Source of the DNA: Hyphococcus sp.
GTDB taxonomy: Bacteria; Pseudomonadota; Alphaproteobacteria; Caulobacterales; Parvularculaceae
DNA: 64,000 bases
Assembly: GCA_028281665.1 (NCBI GenBank)
Contig: JANQJK010000006.1
Span: forward strand, 62,001-126,000
Direction: 5' to 3'
Part shown: one piece after another, positions 8,455 through 17,441 of the stretch
Layout: every line of letters begins with the position of its first letter
Position numbering within the stretch: position 1 is the first letter of the stretch
Position numbers and translations under genes: made by a program
The notes under the pieces: generated by a model
The model's input: only the letters and a program-made list of their open reading frames with translations
Told to the model about the DNA's origin: nothing
Databases searched by the model: none

Positions 8455-9798
8455 ATGAAAAGCGAACAGGCGCAAGCCATTCTCGAAACGCTGATGAAGG
8501 ACGCAAAAGCCGCCGGCGCGGACGCCGCGGACGCCGTTCTTTATCACTCGGTGTCGTCAGCCGTCTCCTGGCGCATGGGCAGGCTTGAAGATGTGGAGCG
8601 CTCCGAAAGCGCAGACCTTGGCCTGCGCATCATGGTCGGCAAGCGCCAGGCGAGCGTTTCAACGACGGATCATTCCCCCGCATCGCTGAAGGAACTCGCC
8701 GAGCGCTGCGCCGCCATGGCGAAGGCCGCGCCCGAAGACAAATATTGCGGCCTTGGCCCTAGGGACCGCCTCGCCAAACCGCCCCATAAGGACCTCGATC
8801 TCGGCGACTACGACGAGCCGGCGACCGAAGCGCTGAAGACCCGCGCCGCCGAATGCGAAGCCGCGGCCCTCGACGTCAAAGGCGTGACCAATTCCTCCGG
8901 CGCCGGCGCGAGCTATGGCGAGGGCCAGAAATGGCTGATCACCTCCGACGGGTTCTTTGGACAGTCCGGCGGCTCCAACCATTCGGTCTCGGTAAGCGTT
9001 CTCGCCAAAAACGACGACGGCATGGAGCGCGACTATGATTACGACTCCAAGACGCATCTGTCTGACCTGAAGTCGGCCGACGCTATCGGAAAAAGCGCCG
9101 GCGAGCGCACGGTCGCCCGACTTTCCCCGCGCAAAATCAAAAGCCAGTCCGCGCCGGTGATCTATGACAACCGCCTTTCGCGCTCGCTCCTGTCGAGCCT
9201 TGCCGGCGCAGTCAATGGCGGGGCCATCGCCCGCGGCGTCAGCTATCTGAAGGAGCGCCTCGGCGACCAGATTTTTGACGGGCGCATCAATGTTATCGAC
9301 GACCCCCATATGCAGCGGGGCGCCGGATCGCGGCCGTTTGACGGCGAGGGACTCGCCAACGGGCGCATCGATCTCATCAGGGACGGCGTTCTCACGACGT
9401 GGCTCCTCAACTCCGCGCAAGCGCGCCAGCTGCACCTTAAGAGCAACGCCCGCGCGACGCGGGGAACAGGCGGCGCGCCGGGCTCGTCATCGACCAATCT
9501 CTATCTTCAGCCCGGCGCCCAAACCCTCGACGCGCTGATGCAGCACGCAAAACAGGGACTGCTTGTAACCGACATGTTCGGGCCGCAGGTCAATCCGAAC
9601 ACCGGCGATTATTCCGTCGGCTGCGCCGGTTTCTGGTTTGAGAACGGCGCCCGCGCCTTCCCGGCGTCGGAGATCACCATCGCCGGAAATCTGCTCGACA
9701 TGTTTAAAACCCTTCAGCCTGCGAACGATCTCGAATTTCTCGGCAGCACCAACGCGCCGAGCGTGCTGATCGAGAAGATGACCATCGCCGGCGATTGA
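8455..9798 (+). CDS. pmbA: PmbA/TldE-family protein
   Basis: 447 residues from the ATG at 8455 (MKSEQAQ); the longer track ORF reads back through the GST tail. Family marks are VSWRMGRLEDVERSESADLGLRI near the N-terminus, the central SRSLLSSLAGAVNGGAIARGVSYL, and the C-terminal GPQVNPNTGDYSVGCAGFWFENG. TldE (PmbA) is the partner of TldD in a two-subunit metalloprotease that degrades or matures small peptides; TldD carries the HExxxH metal site, and none is seen here. The tldD gene is not in the window. DUF4170 follows 19 bases downstream. Confidence 0.9.
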   Translation: MKSEQAQAILETLMKDAKAAGADAADAVLYHSVSSAVSWRMGRLEDVERSESADLGLRIMVGKRQASVSTTDHSPASLKELAERCAAMAKAAPEDKYCGLGPRDRLAKPPHKDLDLGDYDEPATEALKTRAAECEAAALDVKGVTNSSGAGASYGEGQKWLITSDGFFGQSGGSNHSVSVSVLAKNDDGMERDYDYDSKTHLSDLKSADAIGKSAGERTVARLSPRKIKSQSAPVIYDNRLSRSLLSSLAGAVNGGAIARGVSYLKERLGDQIFDGRINVIDDPHMQRGAGSRPFDGEGLANGRIDLIRDGVLTTWLLNSAQARQLHLKSNARATRGTGGAPGSSSTNLYLQPGAQTLDALMQHAKQGLLVTDMFGPQVNPNTGDYSVGCAGFWFENGARAFPASEITIAGNLLDMFKTLQPANDLEFLGSTNAPSVLIEKMTIAGD

Positions 9799-9817
9799 TA
9801 ATATCAGGAATTGCGCA

Positions 9818-10060
9818 ATGAGCGAAACAGAACCCAAGCAATTGCTTCACCTCGTTTTCGGCGGCGAACTCGAAAGCCCCGAGGAGTGCAATTTTCGCGA
9901 TCTGGACAATCTCGACATTGTCGGGATCTTTCCCGACTATGCGTCGGCGGAAAGAGCCTGGCGCGCAAAAGCGCAGCAAACCGTCGACAACGCCCATATG
10001 CGTTACTTCATCGTCCACATGCACAAGCTGCTGGACCCGGACGGCGACGGCAAATTCTAA
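9818..10060 (+). CDS. DUF4170 protein
   Basis: 80 residues, no signal peptide or membrane segment. HLVFGGELESPEECNFRDLDNLDIVGIFPDY and AWRAKAQQTVDNAHMRYFIVHMHKLLDPD match the short alphaproteobacterial DUF4170 family, often encoded beside pmbA as here. Function unknown. Its last four bases overlap the convergent sterol desaturase gene. Confidence 0.85.
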   Translation: MSETEPKQLLHLVFGGELESPEECNFRDLDNLDIVGIFPDYASAERAWRAKAQQTVDNAHMRYFIVHMHKLLDPDGDGKF

Positions 10061-10944
10061 GGCGCCGGCGCGCGCGGCGCAGAATCGTTCGCCGGCTGCT
10101 CGTTCAGCGCCCGCGACGGCGGCGCAAACAGCACCGTCCAGACTTCCCGCCACGACCGCGCACGGTTTAGATCGCCGACAAAACGCGGCAGTTCCGAAAA
10201 CCAGACGACAAACGGATTAACGCTGTCAAAGTCCCGCTTCAGGCCGTATCGCGGCGTTTCCTCTTCCCGCTGATAGGTGCCGAACAGGCGGTCCCAGACG
10301 ATCAGTATGCCCCCGTAGTTTTTGTCGATGTATTTATCATCGCATCCATGATGAACCCGGTGGTTCGCCGGCGTGTTCAACACCGCGTCCAGGGGCCCGA
10401 GCTTTCCGATCAGTTCCGTGTGGATCCACGTCTGATAGGCCAGCACGACCAGAATGCCGAAGAAAATCAGGGCCGGCGGAAACCCGATAAAAACCAGCGG
10501 CAGGTGAACGATCGCCGAAACGACGCCTTCCAGCGGCCCGAATCGTATAGCCACGCTGATATTCATGTATCGCGAGGAATGATGGACGGCGTGCTGCGTC
10601 CACAGGATGCGGATCTGATGGGCGAAGCGATGCTCCCAATAATAGAAGAAGTCTGCGGCCAATACCGCCAGCAAGACGGTCCAGGCCGTGATCGGGAACG
10701 TCCATGTAACGAATTGCTCCGCAAGCAGAACATATACGGCATAGGCAAGCGACAGAACCAGGGCCTCAACAAGCAGATACGGGATCTGCGTTGAAATGCT
10801 GGCGATCATATCGAGGAACTCGCGCCAGCGGAGCGATCTCGTGAACAGCCCCTTTAAGATTTCGATCGCGAAGATCGCGCCGCCGATAACGAAAAAAGCG
10901 TCGTCAAAAGCGGCGCCGAACTGGCCGATGGATTCCGGGGTCAT
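10057..10944 (-). CDS. Sterol desaturase/fatty acid hydroxylase family membrane protein
   Basis: 295 residues with several hydrophobic helices (about 15-30, 47-75, 85-105, 140-170). The di-iron histidine clusters are visible: HRFAH, HAVHHSS and NHRVHHG. The family oxidises or desaturates membrane lipids (sterols, hopanoids, carotenoids, fatty acids). The start ATG overlaps the tetR stop by four bases, so both are read from the tetR promoter and are probably repressed by it. The substrate is not predictable. Confidence 0.9.
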   Translation of the reverse strand: MTPESIGQFGAAFDDAFFVIGGAIFAIEILKGLFTRSLRWREFLDMIASISTQIPYLLVEALVLSLAYAVYVLLAEQFVTWTFPITAWTVLLAVLAADFFYYWEHRFAHQIRILWTQHAVHHSSRYMNISVAIRFGPLEGVVSAIVHLPLVFIGFPPALIFFGILVVLAYQTWIHTELIGKLGPLDAVLNTPANHRVHHGCDDKYIDKNYGGILIVWDRLFGTYQREEETPRYGLKRDFDSVNPFVVWFSELPRFVGDLNRARSWREVWTVLFAPPSRALNEQPANDSAPRAPAP

Positions 10945-11501
10945 GATGATGGTTCCTTGAGGCCGTGCGTAAGGGTGCGCCAGGCGAGACCGGCCGCCTG
11001 GGCCGGCGTCGTTTCGCCGGCTTTGACGCTTTCCCAGGCGGCGTAAAGCAGGTGATCGTAGGCCTGCGTGATCCAGGCCACCGGAACGGCCCTGTCAAAA
11101 ACGCCTTCCTCCTGAGCGGCTTTGACGACTTCCTGCGTTTCGCGAAGTTGCCGGTCAAATTCGGCGGCGATCTCCGGATCGTTTTCAAGAGGCTCGCGGG
11201 CCAGAAACCCGTGGCGGTCGCCGAGGGGAATCAACGCCTCAAGGCTCAGGCGAAGCGCGTCGCCCTGAGTCTGCGCGCCTTCGCACGCCGCGTCGACCGC
11301 TTCGTCCATTTCCCTGATCGCAAGTTGGGCAAGGGCGCGAACGAGATCGTCCCGGCCGGCGAAATGACGGTGCAGCGTGGCGCGGCCGACGCCGGCGCGC
11401 TCGGCAACTTCGGAAAGGGACGCGCCGGGGTTCTGGCTCAACACCGTATAGGCCGCTTCTATCAGCGCATCTTTGGCGGAGGGGCGTAGAGGTGATTGCA
11501 T
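10941..11501 (-). CDS. TetR-family transcriptional regulator
   Basis: About 186 residues from the ATG at 11501 (MQSPLRPSAKDALIEAAY). The helix-turn-helix is SLSEVAERAGVGRATLHRHFAGRDDLVRAL. The C-terminal half is a typical ligand-binding domain without recognisable signature. It is co-directional with, and overlaps, the sterol-desaturase-like gene it likely controls. The start lies inside a 20-base perfect palindrome, and a TTGACA -35 lies upstream, so the mRNA may be nearly leaderless. The longer start at 11537 would put promoter elements inside the gene and is less likely. Confidence 0.88.
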   Translation of the reverse strand: MQSPLRPSAKDALIEAAYTVLSQNPGASLSEVAERAGVGRATLHRHFAGRDDLVRALAQLAIREMDEAVDAACEGAQTQGDALRLSLEALIPLGDRHGFLAREPLENDPEIAAEFDRQLRETQEVVKAAQEEGVFDRAVPVAWITQAYDHLLYAAWESVKAGETTPAQAAGLAWRTLTHGLKEPSS

Positions 11502-11519
11502 GAGACATATATGTCTCAT
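11500..11519. promoter_or_regulatory. Palindromic operator at the tetR start
   Basis: ATGAGACATATATGTCTCAT is a perfect 20-base inverted repeat, the size expected for a TetR dimer. It covers the presumed -10 and the start codon of the tetR gene, so binding would block transcription of the tetR/desaturase operon. Confidence 0.7.
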
Positions 11520-11537
11520 TTGGTATTCAAATGTCAA
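11508..11537 (-). promoter_or_regulatory. tetR promoter
   Basis: On the minus strand TTGACA (11537-11532) is followed after 17-18 bases by ACATAT/CATATA inside the palindrome. The -35 is perfect; the -10 is weak by itself. The predicted transcript would begin at or near the ATG at 11501. Confidence 0.5.
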
Positions 11538-11866
11538 TAGCCGAAATTTACCCGCATTAGTTGTATTGGCGCACGCATAGGGCGAAAATCGTCATGAATC
11601 CCGCATTTGGTAGATACGTATCAACGCCCTCCCGGACGGCGGTATAGTTTCCCCGTGATGCAAAGACAGTTGATTCTCATCCCCGCGCCCTCGCCCGGAT
11701 CCGCGCGCCGCCTCAACGGAACCGCCGATAAACATCGTCGCTGCGTGCGAACGGCGTATGATGGGCGAATGAAAAACCATGGCGGCGAAAAAATGCGACG
11801 ACCCGAGCGTTCTGACCGAACGGCGCCCCCCGTGACCGTCGCCGGAGAAGCGCCCGGAGGAGCGCA
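11520..11866. other. Intergenic region between tetR and the phosphatase
   Basis: Apart from the tetR promoter and the duplicated element at 11594-11626, no convincing coding frame or structured RNA is seen. The 87-aa track ORF here has arginine-rich shadow composition. Confidence 0.4.
11594..11626 (+). repeat. Duplicated 33-base element, copy A
   Basis: Matches copy B (20771 to 20739, minus strand) at 32 of 33 bases and contains the palindrome GATACGTATC. Weaker likeness continues for about 35 bases downstream. It starts with an ATG that opens a 17-codon frame, MNPAFGRYVSTPSRTAV, then TAG. It could be a regulator site or a leader peptide. Confidence 0.75.
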
Positions 11867-12562
11867 ATGACCGCCGCGGCGTGGACGGCTGAGTATGCGG
11901 GCGCAAACGGGCGCCGGCGCGCGTGGCGTGAGCTAATGCTGGGCGACCACGGCGTATTGCGAAAACTCTACGACAACAGTCACGAAGTCGCCCCCGGCAA
12001 GCTGTGGCGCAGCTATCAACCCTCGCCGTCCGATCTGGAGCGCTGGAAAGCGCGCGGGGTGCGGACCGTCGTCAATCTGCGCGGCGACAAACCGAGCGGC
12101 TATCTGTTTCTCGAACAGGAAGCCTGCGCCCGGCTGGGCCTCGACCTTGTCGCCTTGCGCGCCTGGTCGCGCGAGGCGCCGCCCCGGGAATTCATCCATG
12201 CGGCGCGCGATCTCTTCAACCGGATCGAGTATCCCGCGCTCATCCATTGCAAGTCCGGCGCAGACCGCGCGGGGCTCATGGCGACGCTGTTCCTGTTTCT
12301 GCATGAGGGCCGCCCGCTCGACAAAGCCATGGAACAGCTGTCCTTCCGCTACGGCCATGTGCGTCAGGGCAAGACCGGCGTCATCGACGCCGCGTTTGAC
12401 GCCTACATGGCGCACGCGCGCGGGCGCGGCGTCGCGCTGGACGACGTTGACGCTTTTTTTGACTGGGTGGACGGGGCGTATGACCCGGCGCGGATCAAGC
12501 AGCAGTTTCGCGGTACGCTCTGGGGGCGGATCGTCTCAGATCTGGTGCTGCGCCGTGAATAA
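11867..12562 (+). CDS. Dual-specificity/tyrosine phosphatase-like protein
   Basis: 231 residues with the HCX5R phosphatase loop HCKSGADR (C128, R134) and the preceding GVRTVVNLRGDKPS strand that is typical of bacterial PTP/DSP proteins. A general-acid aspartate is not obvious in the W99-S101 region. The protein is soluble with no signal peptide. GGAGG stands six bases before the ATG. It sits convergent to the MsbA-like exporter gene, two bases away. Substrate unknown; similar proteins dephosphorylate phosphotyrosine or phosphoinositide-like compounds. Confidence 0.82.
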   Translation: MTAAAWTAEYAGANGRRRAWRELMLGDHGVLRKLYDNSHEVAPGKLWRSYQPSPSDLERWKARGVRTVVNLRGDKPSGYLFLEQEACARLGLDLVALRAWSREAPPREFIHAARDLFNRIEYPALIHCKSGADRAGLMATLFLFLHEGRPLDKAMEQLSFRYGHVRQGKTGVIDAAFDAYMAHARGRGVALDDVDAFFDWVDGAYDPARIKQQFRGTLWGRIVSDLVLRRE

Positions 12563-12564
12563 GG

Positions 12565-14343
12565 TCAGGCGAACTGCAATTCCGCATGGCGCGCATAGAC
12601 CCCGCCTTTGGCGAGCAGATCGTCATGGCGGCCCGTTTCAACGATACGGCCATCTTCCATTACGAAGATCACGTCGGCGTCTTTTACCGTCGACAAACGG
12701 TGCGCGATCACCAGCGTTGTGCGATTCTGCATGAGCGTGCGGATGGTTTCCTGTATGCGCGCCTCGTTTTCCGCATCGAGCGCCGATGTCGCCTCGTCGA
12801 GGAGAAGGATTGGCGCGTCTTTCAAAAACGCGCGAGCCAATGCAAGGCGCTGGCGCTGGCCGCCGGAGAGAATGGCGCCGCCCTCGCCCAGCGGCGTGTC
12901 GAAACCGCCGGGCAGGGATCCGATAAAGTCGCTCGCGGCAGCGGCCTCGGCCGCGGCCACGATCTCTTTTCGGCTTGCCCCGGGCCGGCCGAAGGCGATG
13001 TTTTCAAGCGCCGACATGTTGAAGATCACCGCCTCCTGGCTGACAAGCGCCATGCGGGCCCGCAAGGAGTTCAGCGTCACCGCCGATATGTCATGACCAT
13101 CAATCAGTATGCGCCCGTTACTCGCCTCATAGAGGCGCGGCAGAAGGTTTATCAGCGTGGTCTTGCCGGCCCCCGACGGCCCGACCAGCGCCGCCGTCGC
13201 GCCGGCCGGTATGTCCATATCGATGTCGCTGACCGCGGGACTGCCGTCGGAATAGGAAAAGGAAACGCCTTCGTATCTGATCGCCCCCGGCCCGGCCGAA
13301 AGCTCCGCGGCCCCTTCCCGGACAACGATAGCCGGTCGCGCGTCGATCAGCGTCAGCATGCGTTCGAAGGCGGCAAAGCCTTCCTGCGCCACCGCATTCA
13401 ACGTGCCGAGGCCCCGCGCCGGCTGCGAGAGCAACAGCAATGCGATGATGAAGCCGACAAACTCGGATGTCGACAAAGCGCCGGCCGCGATGCGCATGGC
13501 GACAATCGCAACCACAATCGCCAGGGCGACCGAGCCGGCAAAGAAAATCACCGGCTCATTGGCGCCGCGCGTAAACGCCATCTTCTTCAGCAGCGAGAGC
13601 CGCTCCTCGAAGGCGCCGGCGGCCCGCGCACGCTCCAGCGGTTCAATCTGGTAGGTCTTGACCATGCGGGCGCCGGCGATGCTTTCGCCGACAAGCCCGG
13701 TGATCACGCCGGCCTGCGCCTGCGCGCCGGCGGATGTTCGCCGCAGTATTTTCCCGATCCGCGCGACCGGCAGGCCAATTAATGGGTACACGAATAAAAT
13801 AACGAGAAACAAAATCCAGTCGTAGAAGATCATCATGGCGCAAAGGCCCGCAAACGTCAGAAGGTCTCGGACGGCGTTTGAAACACGCTGCAAGGTTTCG
13901 CGCAAAACCGCGGCGTCATTGGTGAAGCGCGACACAAGCTGACCGGAGTCCTCCGCTTGCAACTGCCCGAAATCGAGCGCCGTCATGCGTTCAAACATGT
14001 CGTTTTGAAGGTCTCTCAGGGTCGACAGCGCCGCTGTCGCCGAAAGGCGCGTCTGGGCGTATTGCGCAAGGGCGTTCGCGGCGCCAAGGCCGATCACAAG
14101 GAGCGGACCAAGCATCAGCACCTGATCAAGACTTGGCGAATACCGCTCGCTGTCGCCGGAAAGACCGGCGTTAATCCACTCGACGCCGGCGGGAATGGCG
14201 CTCGCGGACGCCGCATAAACCGCCATCGCAAACAATGCGAGAATCAGCCGCGTCCAGTAGCGCGAAAGATAGTCGCGCCAGAGCCTCGCCGCGAGCGCCC
14301 CGGTCGCAGCGGCCGGGCCCGGTTCAGTCGCCGTTTGCGTCAC
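12565..14343 (-). CDS. msbA: MsbA-like ABC exporter (fused permease and ATPase)
   Basis: 592 residues: a six-helix exporter domain (about 20-330) and a nucleotide-binding domain with Walker A GPSGAGKTTLINLL, signature LSGGQRQRLALARAF, Walker B ILLLDEATSALD and the H-loop IAHRLSTV. Half-transporters of this size act as homodimers. The divergent neighbours (DUF374, waaA, lpxK, LpxL-like) make a lipid A flippase role likely; other lipid or drug exporters share the architecture. Inner membrane. Confidence 0.8.
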   Translation of the reverse strand: MTQTATEPGPAAATGALAARLWRDYLSRYWTRLILALFAMAVYAASASAIPAGVEWINAGLSGDSERYSPSLDQVLMLGPLLVIGLGAANALAQYAQTRLSATAALSTLRDLQNDMFERMTALDFGQLQAEDSGQLVSRFTNDAAVLRETLQRVSNAVRDLLTFAGLCAMMIFYDWILFLVILFVYPLIGLPVARIGKILRRTSAGAQAQAGVITGLVGESIAGARMVKTYQIEPLERARAAGAFEERLSLLKKMAFTRGANEPVIFFAGSVALAIVVAIVAMRIAAGALSTSEFVGFIIALLLLSQPARGLGTLNAVAQEGFAAFERMLTLIDARPAIVVREGAAELSAGPGAIRYEGVSFSYSDGSPAVSDIDMDIPAGATAALVGPSGAGKTTLINLLPRLYEASNGRILIDGHDISAVTLNSLRARMALVSQEAVIFNMSALENIAFGRPGASRKEIVAAAEAAAASDFIGSLPGGFDTPLGEGGAILSGGQRQRLALARAFLKDAPILLLDEATSALDAENEARIQETIRTLMQNRTTLVIAHRLSTVKDADVIFVMEDGRIVETGRHDDLLAKGGVYARHAELQFA

Positions 14344-14438
14344 TTCGTCCCCATTTCATTGCGCCGCCATTGTCACGATGCTCGGGCCGCAAGGCAACCT
14401 ATTGACCAATCAGAAGAAATGATGAACGCCCCTTGCCA

Positions 14439-15164
14439 ATGTTTAAGTCGTTTCTGAAATCGCGCGCAGCCGCTTCTGTGGCGTCTCAACTGGGCGCGCT
14501 ATATCTGCGCCTGCTTGACGCGACATCGCGCAAGACGATTGTCGGGCGCGACCGTTTCGATGACGCGCAAGCGCGCGGGCGCGGCGTCATCCTGGTATTC
14601 TGGCATAGCCGTCTTATCCTCGCGCCCTTCGTTCGACGCGAGACCGACGCCACCATCAACATGCTCGTTTCAAACCATCGCGATGGAGAACTGATTACGA
14701 AAGCGGTCAGCGGATTCGGCGTCAGGTTCATCCGGGGCTCGTCGGCCAATCTGAACAAACCGGGCGCGGCAAAACACGGCGCGTCGGCGGTCGCGCAAAT
14801 GCTCGCCGCCCTGGAAAAGGGTGAAGTCGTCGCGATCACCCCGGACGGACCGCGCGGGCCGGCGGAGGTGCTTCAGGCCGGCGCGATCAGGCTGGCGCAA
14901 CGATCCGGCGCAACGATCCTTCCGGCCGGCGCATCGTCCTCGCGCGGACGACGCCTCAAAAGCTGGGACCGATTTCTGCTGGCAACGCCCTTTGCCCGTT
15001 TTTATTATGTTGCAGGCGAGCCCATGACTGTTCCAGAAGATGCCGACGCGGAAACCATCGAGAGCCTGAGGGCCGAGATGCAATCGCGCTTGACCGGGGC
15101 GACGAGTACGGCGGACGAGATGGCCGGCATGACGAAACCGAACATGCGCAGCAGCAATACATGA
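14439..15164 (+). CDS. DUF374 lysophospholipid acyltransferase-like protein
   Basis: About 241 residues. The FWHSRLILAP stretch, the LVSNHRDGELITKAVSGFG segment and VAITPDGPRGPAEVLQAGAIRLAQRSGATILP are hallmarks of the DUF374 acyltransferase-like family found beside waaA in alphaproteobacteria. It probably acylates a lipid A or phospholipid intermediate, by location only. I take the ATG at 14439 rather than the TTG at 14433. Its stop overlaps the waaA start (ATGA), so translation is coupled. Confidence 0.82.
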   Translation: MFKSFLKSRAAASVASQLGALYLRLLDATSRKTIVGRDRFDDAQARGRGVILVFWHSRLILAPFVRRETDATINMLVSNHRDGELITKAVSGFGVRFIRGSSANLNKPGAAKHGASAVAQMLAALEKGEVVAITPDGPRGPAEVLQAGAIRLAQRSGATILPAGASSSRGRRLKSWDRFLLATPFARFYYVAGEPMTVPEDADAETIESLRAEMQSRLTGATSTADEMAGMTKPNMRSSNT

Positions 15165-16456
15165 CGACGATGCGAGAACCGTTGGGCCTGAAGATCTACC
15201 GCGCCGCGAGCCGCGCCGCCGAGCCCGTTGCGAGCATTGCGCTCAAGCGACGGTTGCGCGCCGGCAAGGAAAGCGCGGACCGGATCGGCGAACGGCGCGG
15301 CGTTGCAACAATCGAGCGTCCGCAAGGCAAGCTCGTCTGGATACACGGGGCCAGCGTTGGCGAATCCCTTTCGGTTTTGCCGCTTCTGGAAAGCCTGAAA
15401 GCGCAGATGCCCGATGCGCGTTTTCTGGCGACTACCGGCACGACAACATCGGCGGCGCTGATGGCCGAGCGCCTGCCCGAAGACGCCATGCATCAGTTCA
15501 TTCCGCTCGATCATCCGGATTTCGTGCGCTCCTTTCTCGACCACTGGCGCCCGGACGCAGCCATATTCGTGGAGTCCGAGTTCTGGCCGAACCTCATCCT
15601 TCAGGCGCGCAAAGCGACGCCGTTTATGGCGCTCATCAACGGTCGCATGTCGCCAAAGTCCTTCAGCGACTGGCAAAGCCAGCCGAACGCTATTCGCTTC
15701 ATCCTGTCGTCATTCGATCTTATCCTTGGACAAGACCGGAAAAACGCCGACCGCCTCAAAACGCTTTCAGGGCGCGAGGCAGGCATGTTCGGCAATCTGA
15801 AAAATGCGGCGGCGCCCCTGCCTGCTGACAGTGGCGACGCGGAACAACTGCAAGACTGGATTGGCGGGCGAACCCGCTGGCTTGCCGCCAGCACCCATCC
15901 GGGCGAAGAAGAAATCATCGTCGCCGCGCACCAACAGCTCGTTAAAGAGTATCCCGATCTCCTCACGATTATCGCGCCGCGCCACCCGGAACGGGGCGAA
16001 GACGTCGGCGCACTTGCGGAAAAGGCGGGCGCGGCGCCGGCCATGCGCTCGCGCGGCGACGCAATTTCAGCGGATACGCAGTTCTATATCGCGGACACGC
16101 TTGGAGAACTCGGTCTGTTCTATCGCCTGAGCGACATCGCATTTGTCGGCGGCAGCATTACGCCCAAAGGCGGCCACAACCCGTTGGAGCCGGCGCGGCT
16201 GGGCGCCTCGATCTTGCACGGCCCCGAAACGTTCAACTTCGTCGAAACCTACGCCGAGATGCGCAACGCCGGCGGCGCGGCTCTCGTTCGAAACGATCGT
16301 GAAATGGCGTCCGCGGTCAGGCGGTTGTTCAACGATGCAAAAACGCGCCGCGCGATGGCCGACGCCGCGCAGGGAACAGCGGAAGAAAACGCCGAGCGCA
16401 CGCTTCGCGATATTACGCAGCAACTGCTGGACAAAATGACGGAAGCCGCGACGTAA
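15161..16456 (+). CDS. waaA: 3-deoxy-D-manno-octulosonic acid (Kdo) transferase
   Basis: 431 residues, GT-B fold, family GT30. The N-terminal motif LVWIHGASVGESL holds the catalytic glutamate (E68). Further family stretches are ESEFWPNLILQA, LINGRMSPKSF, STHPGEEEIIVAAH and FVGGSITPKGGHNPLEPARLG. It adds Kdo from CMP-Kdo to the lipid A precursor at the inner face of the inner membrane. It overlaps the DUF374 gene upstream by four bases and lies two bases before lpxK: one operon. Confidence 0.94.
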   Translation: MTTMREPLGLKIYRAASRAAEPVASIALKRRLRAGKESADRIGERRGVATIERPQGKLVWIHGASVGESLSVLPLLESLKAQMPDARFLATTGTTTSAALMAERLPEDAMHQFIPLDHPDFVRSFLDHWRPDAAIFVESEFWPNLILQARKATPFMALINGRMSPKSFSDWQSQPNAIRFILSSFDLILGQDRKNADRLKTLSGREAGMFGNLKNAAAPLPADSGDAEQLQDWIGGRTRWLAASTHPGEEEIIVAAHQQLVKEYPDLLTIIAPRHPERGEDVGALAEKAGAAPAMRSRGDAISADTQFYIADTLGELGLFYRLSDIAFVGGSITPKGGHNPLEPARLGASILHGPETFNFVETYAEMRNAGGAALVRNDREMASAVRRLFNDAKTRRAMADAAQGTAEENAERTLRDITQQLLDKMTEAAT

Positions 16457-16458
16457 CG

Positions 16459-17439
16459 ATGGCTGGCGAACCATGGTTCTGGCGAGATGATAGCATTGCG
16501 GCGCAAGCCGTCAGCACAGCGCTTGCGCCCCTCGCGTTTGTTTATGCGGGAGCATCCGCCGTGCGAAGACAACTCGCAACGCCCTGGCGCGCGCCGGCGC
16601 CGGTTATTTGCGTCGGCAATGCGTCGGTCGGCGGCGTCGGCAAAACGCCGTTCGCCCTGATGCTCGGGCAAATGCTGATTGACGCCGGCTACGCGCCGCA
16701 ATTCCTGTCGCGCGGGTATGGGCGCCGAACGAAGGAGACCATGCGCGTTAATCCTGATACGCACCATGCCGTTGACGTCGGCGACGAGCCGCTGTTGCTG
16801 GCAGGCCTGGCGCCCACATGGGTGAGCAGAACGAAACGTCGCGGCGCGGAAGCAATGGTCGCCTCCGGCGCCGACATCATCATCATGGATGACGGCTTTC
16901 AGAACCCGACGATCGAAAAAGACTTCTCGATTTTGCTGATCGACGACCGGCAACGCCGGAGCAACGGCATGATATTCCCCGCCGGCCCCATGCGAGAGCG
17001 ACTTGAGGACGCGCAAAAGCGAGCCGACGCCATTGTCGAAGTCACAACCAAGCCCGGGGTGGAAACCGCCGAAGCGGCTGTCAATTTTACCGCATGGCTT
17101 GAGGCGGCGCCCGCGACAGAAGGGCGAAGAGTGCTTGCCTTTTGCGGCATTGCAAACCCCCGCCGGTTCTTTGACATGCTGGAAGCCCATGACTTTGAAC
17201 TCGCCGATACGGTCGCCTTTCCCGATCATTATCAGTTCACGAAGAAAAATATCGACTCGCTTGCAGCACGCGCACGCAAGCTGAACGCCGAGCTTATGAC
17301 GACGGAAAAGGACTGGGTGCGCATAAGCCGTGACCAGCGCGACGCGGTGAAAACGCTGCCGGTGCGCATGCGCGCCTCGGATCCCGAAGGATTGACTTCG
17401 TCTGTCCTCGCCGCCGTTGAAAAACATCGCGGAAACTGA
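16459..17439 (+). CDS. lpxK: Tetraacyldisaccharide 4'-kinase
   Basis: 326 residues. The P-loop GNASVGGVGKTPFALML begins at about residue 53, and the LpxK marks LSRGYGRR, VGDEPLLLA and IIMDDGFQNP are all present. It phosphorylates the 4' position of the lipid A disaccharide using ATP at the membrane. The N-terminal helix (ALAPLAFVYAGASAVRRQL) is the usual membrane-associated part. Two-base gaps separate it from waaA and the acyltransferase gene that follows. Confidence 0.95.
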   Translation: MAGEPWFWRDDSIAAQAVSTALAPLAFVYAGASAVRRQLATPWRAPAPVICVGNASVGGVGKTPFALMLGQMLIDAGYAPQFLSRGYGRRTKETMRVNPDTHHAVDVGDEPLLLAGLAPTWVSRTKRRGAEAMVASGADIIIMDDGFQNPTIEKDFSILLIDDRQRRSNGMIFPAGPMRERLEDAQKRADAIVEVTTKPGVETAEAAVNFTAWLEAAPATEGRRVLAFCGIANPRRFFDMLEAHDFELADTVAFPDHYQFTKKNIDSLAARARKLNAELMTTEKDWVRISRDQRDAVKTLPVRMRASDPEGLTSSVLAAVEKHRGN

Positions 17440-17441
17440 CG

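Noticed and set aside
11607-11870. 87-aa plus-strand ORF between tetR and the phosphatase
   Set aside because: Arg/Pro-rich with no family likeness; it overlaps the duplicated element only by chance frame.
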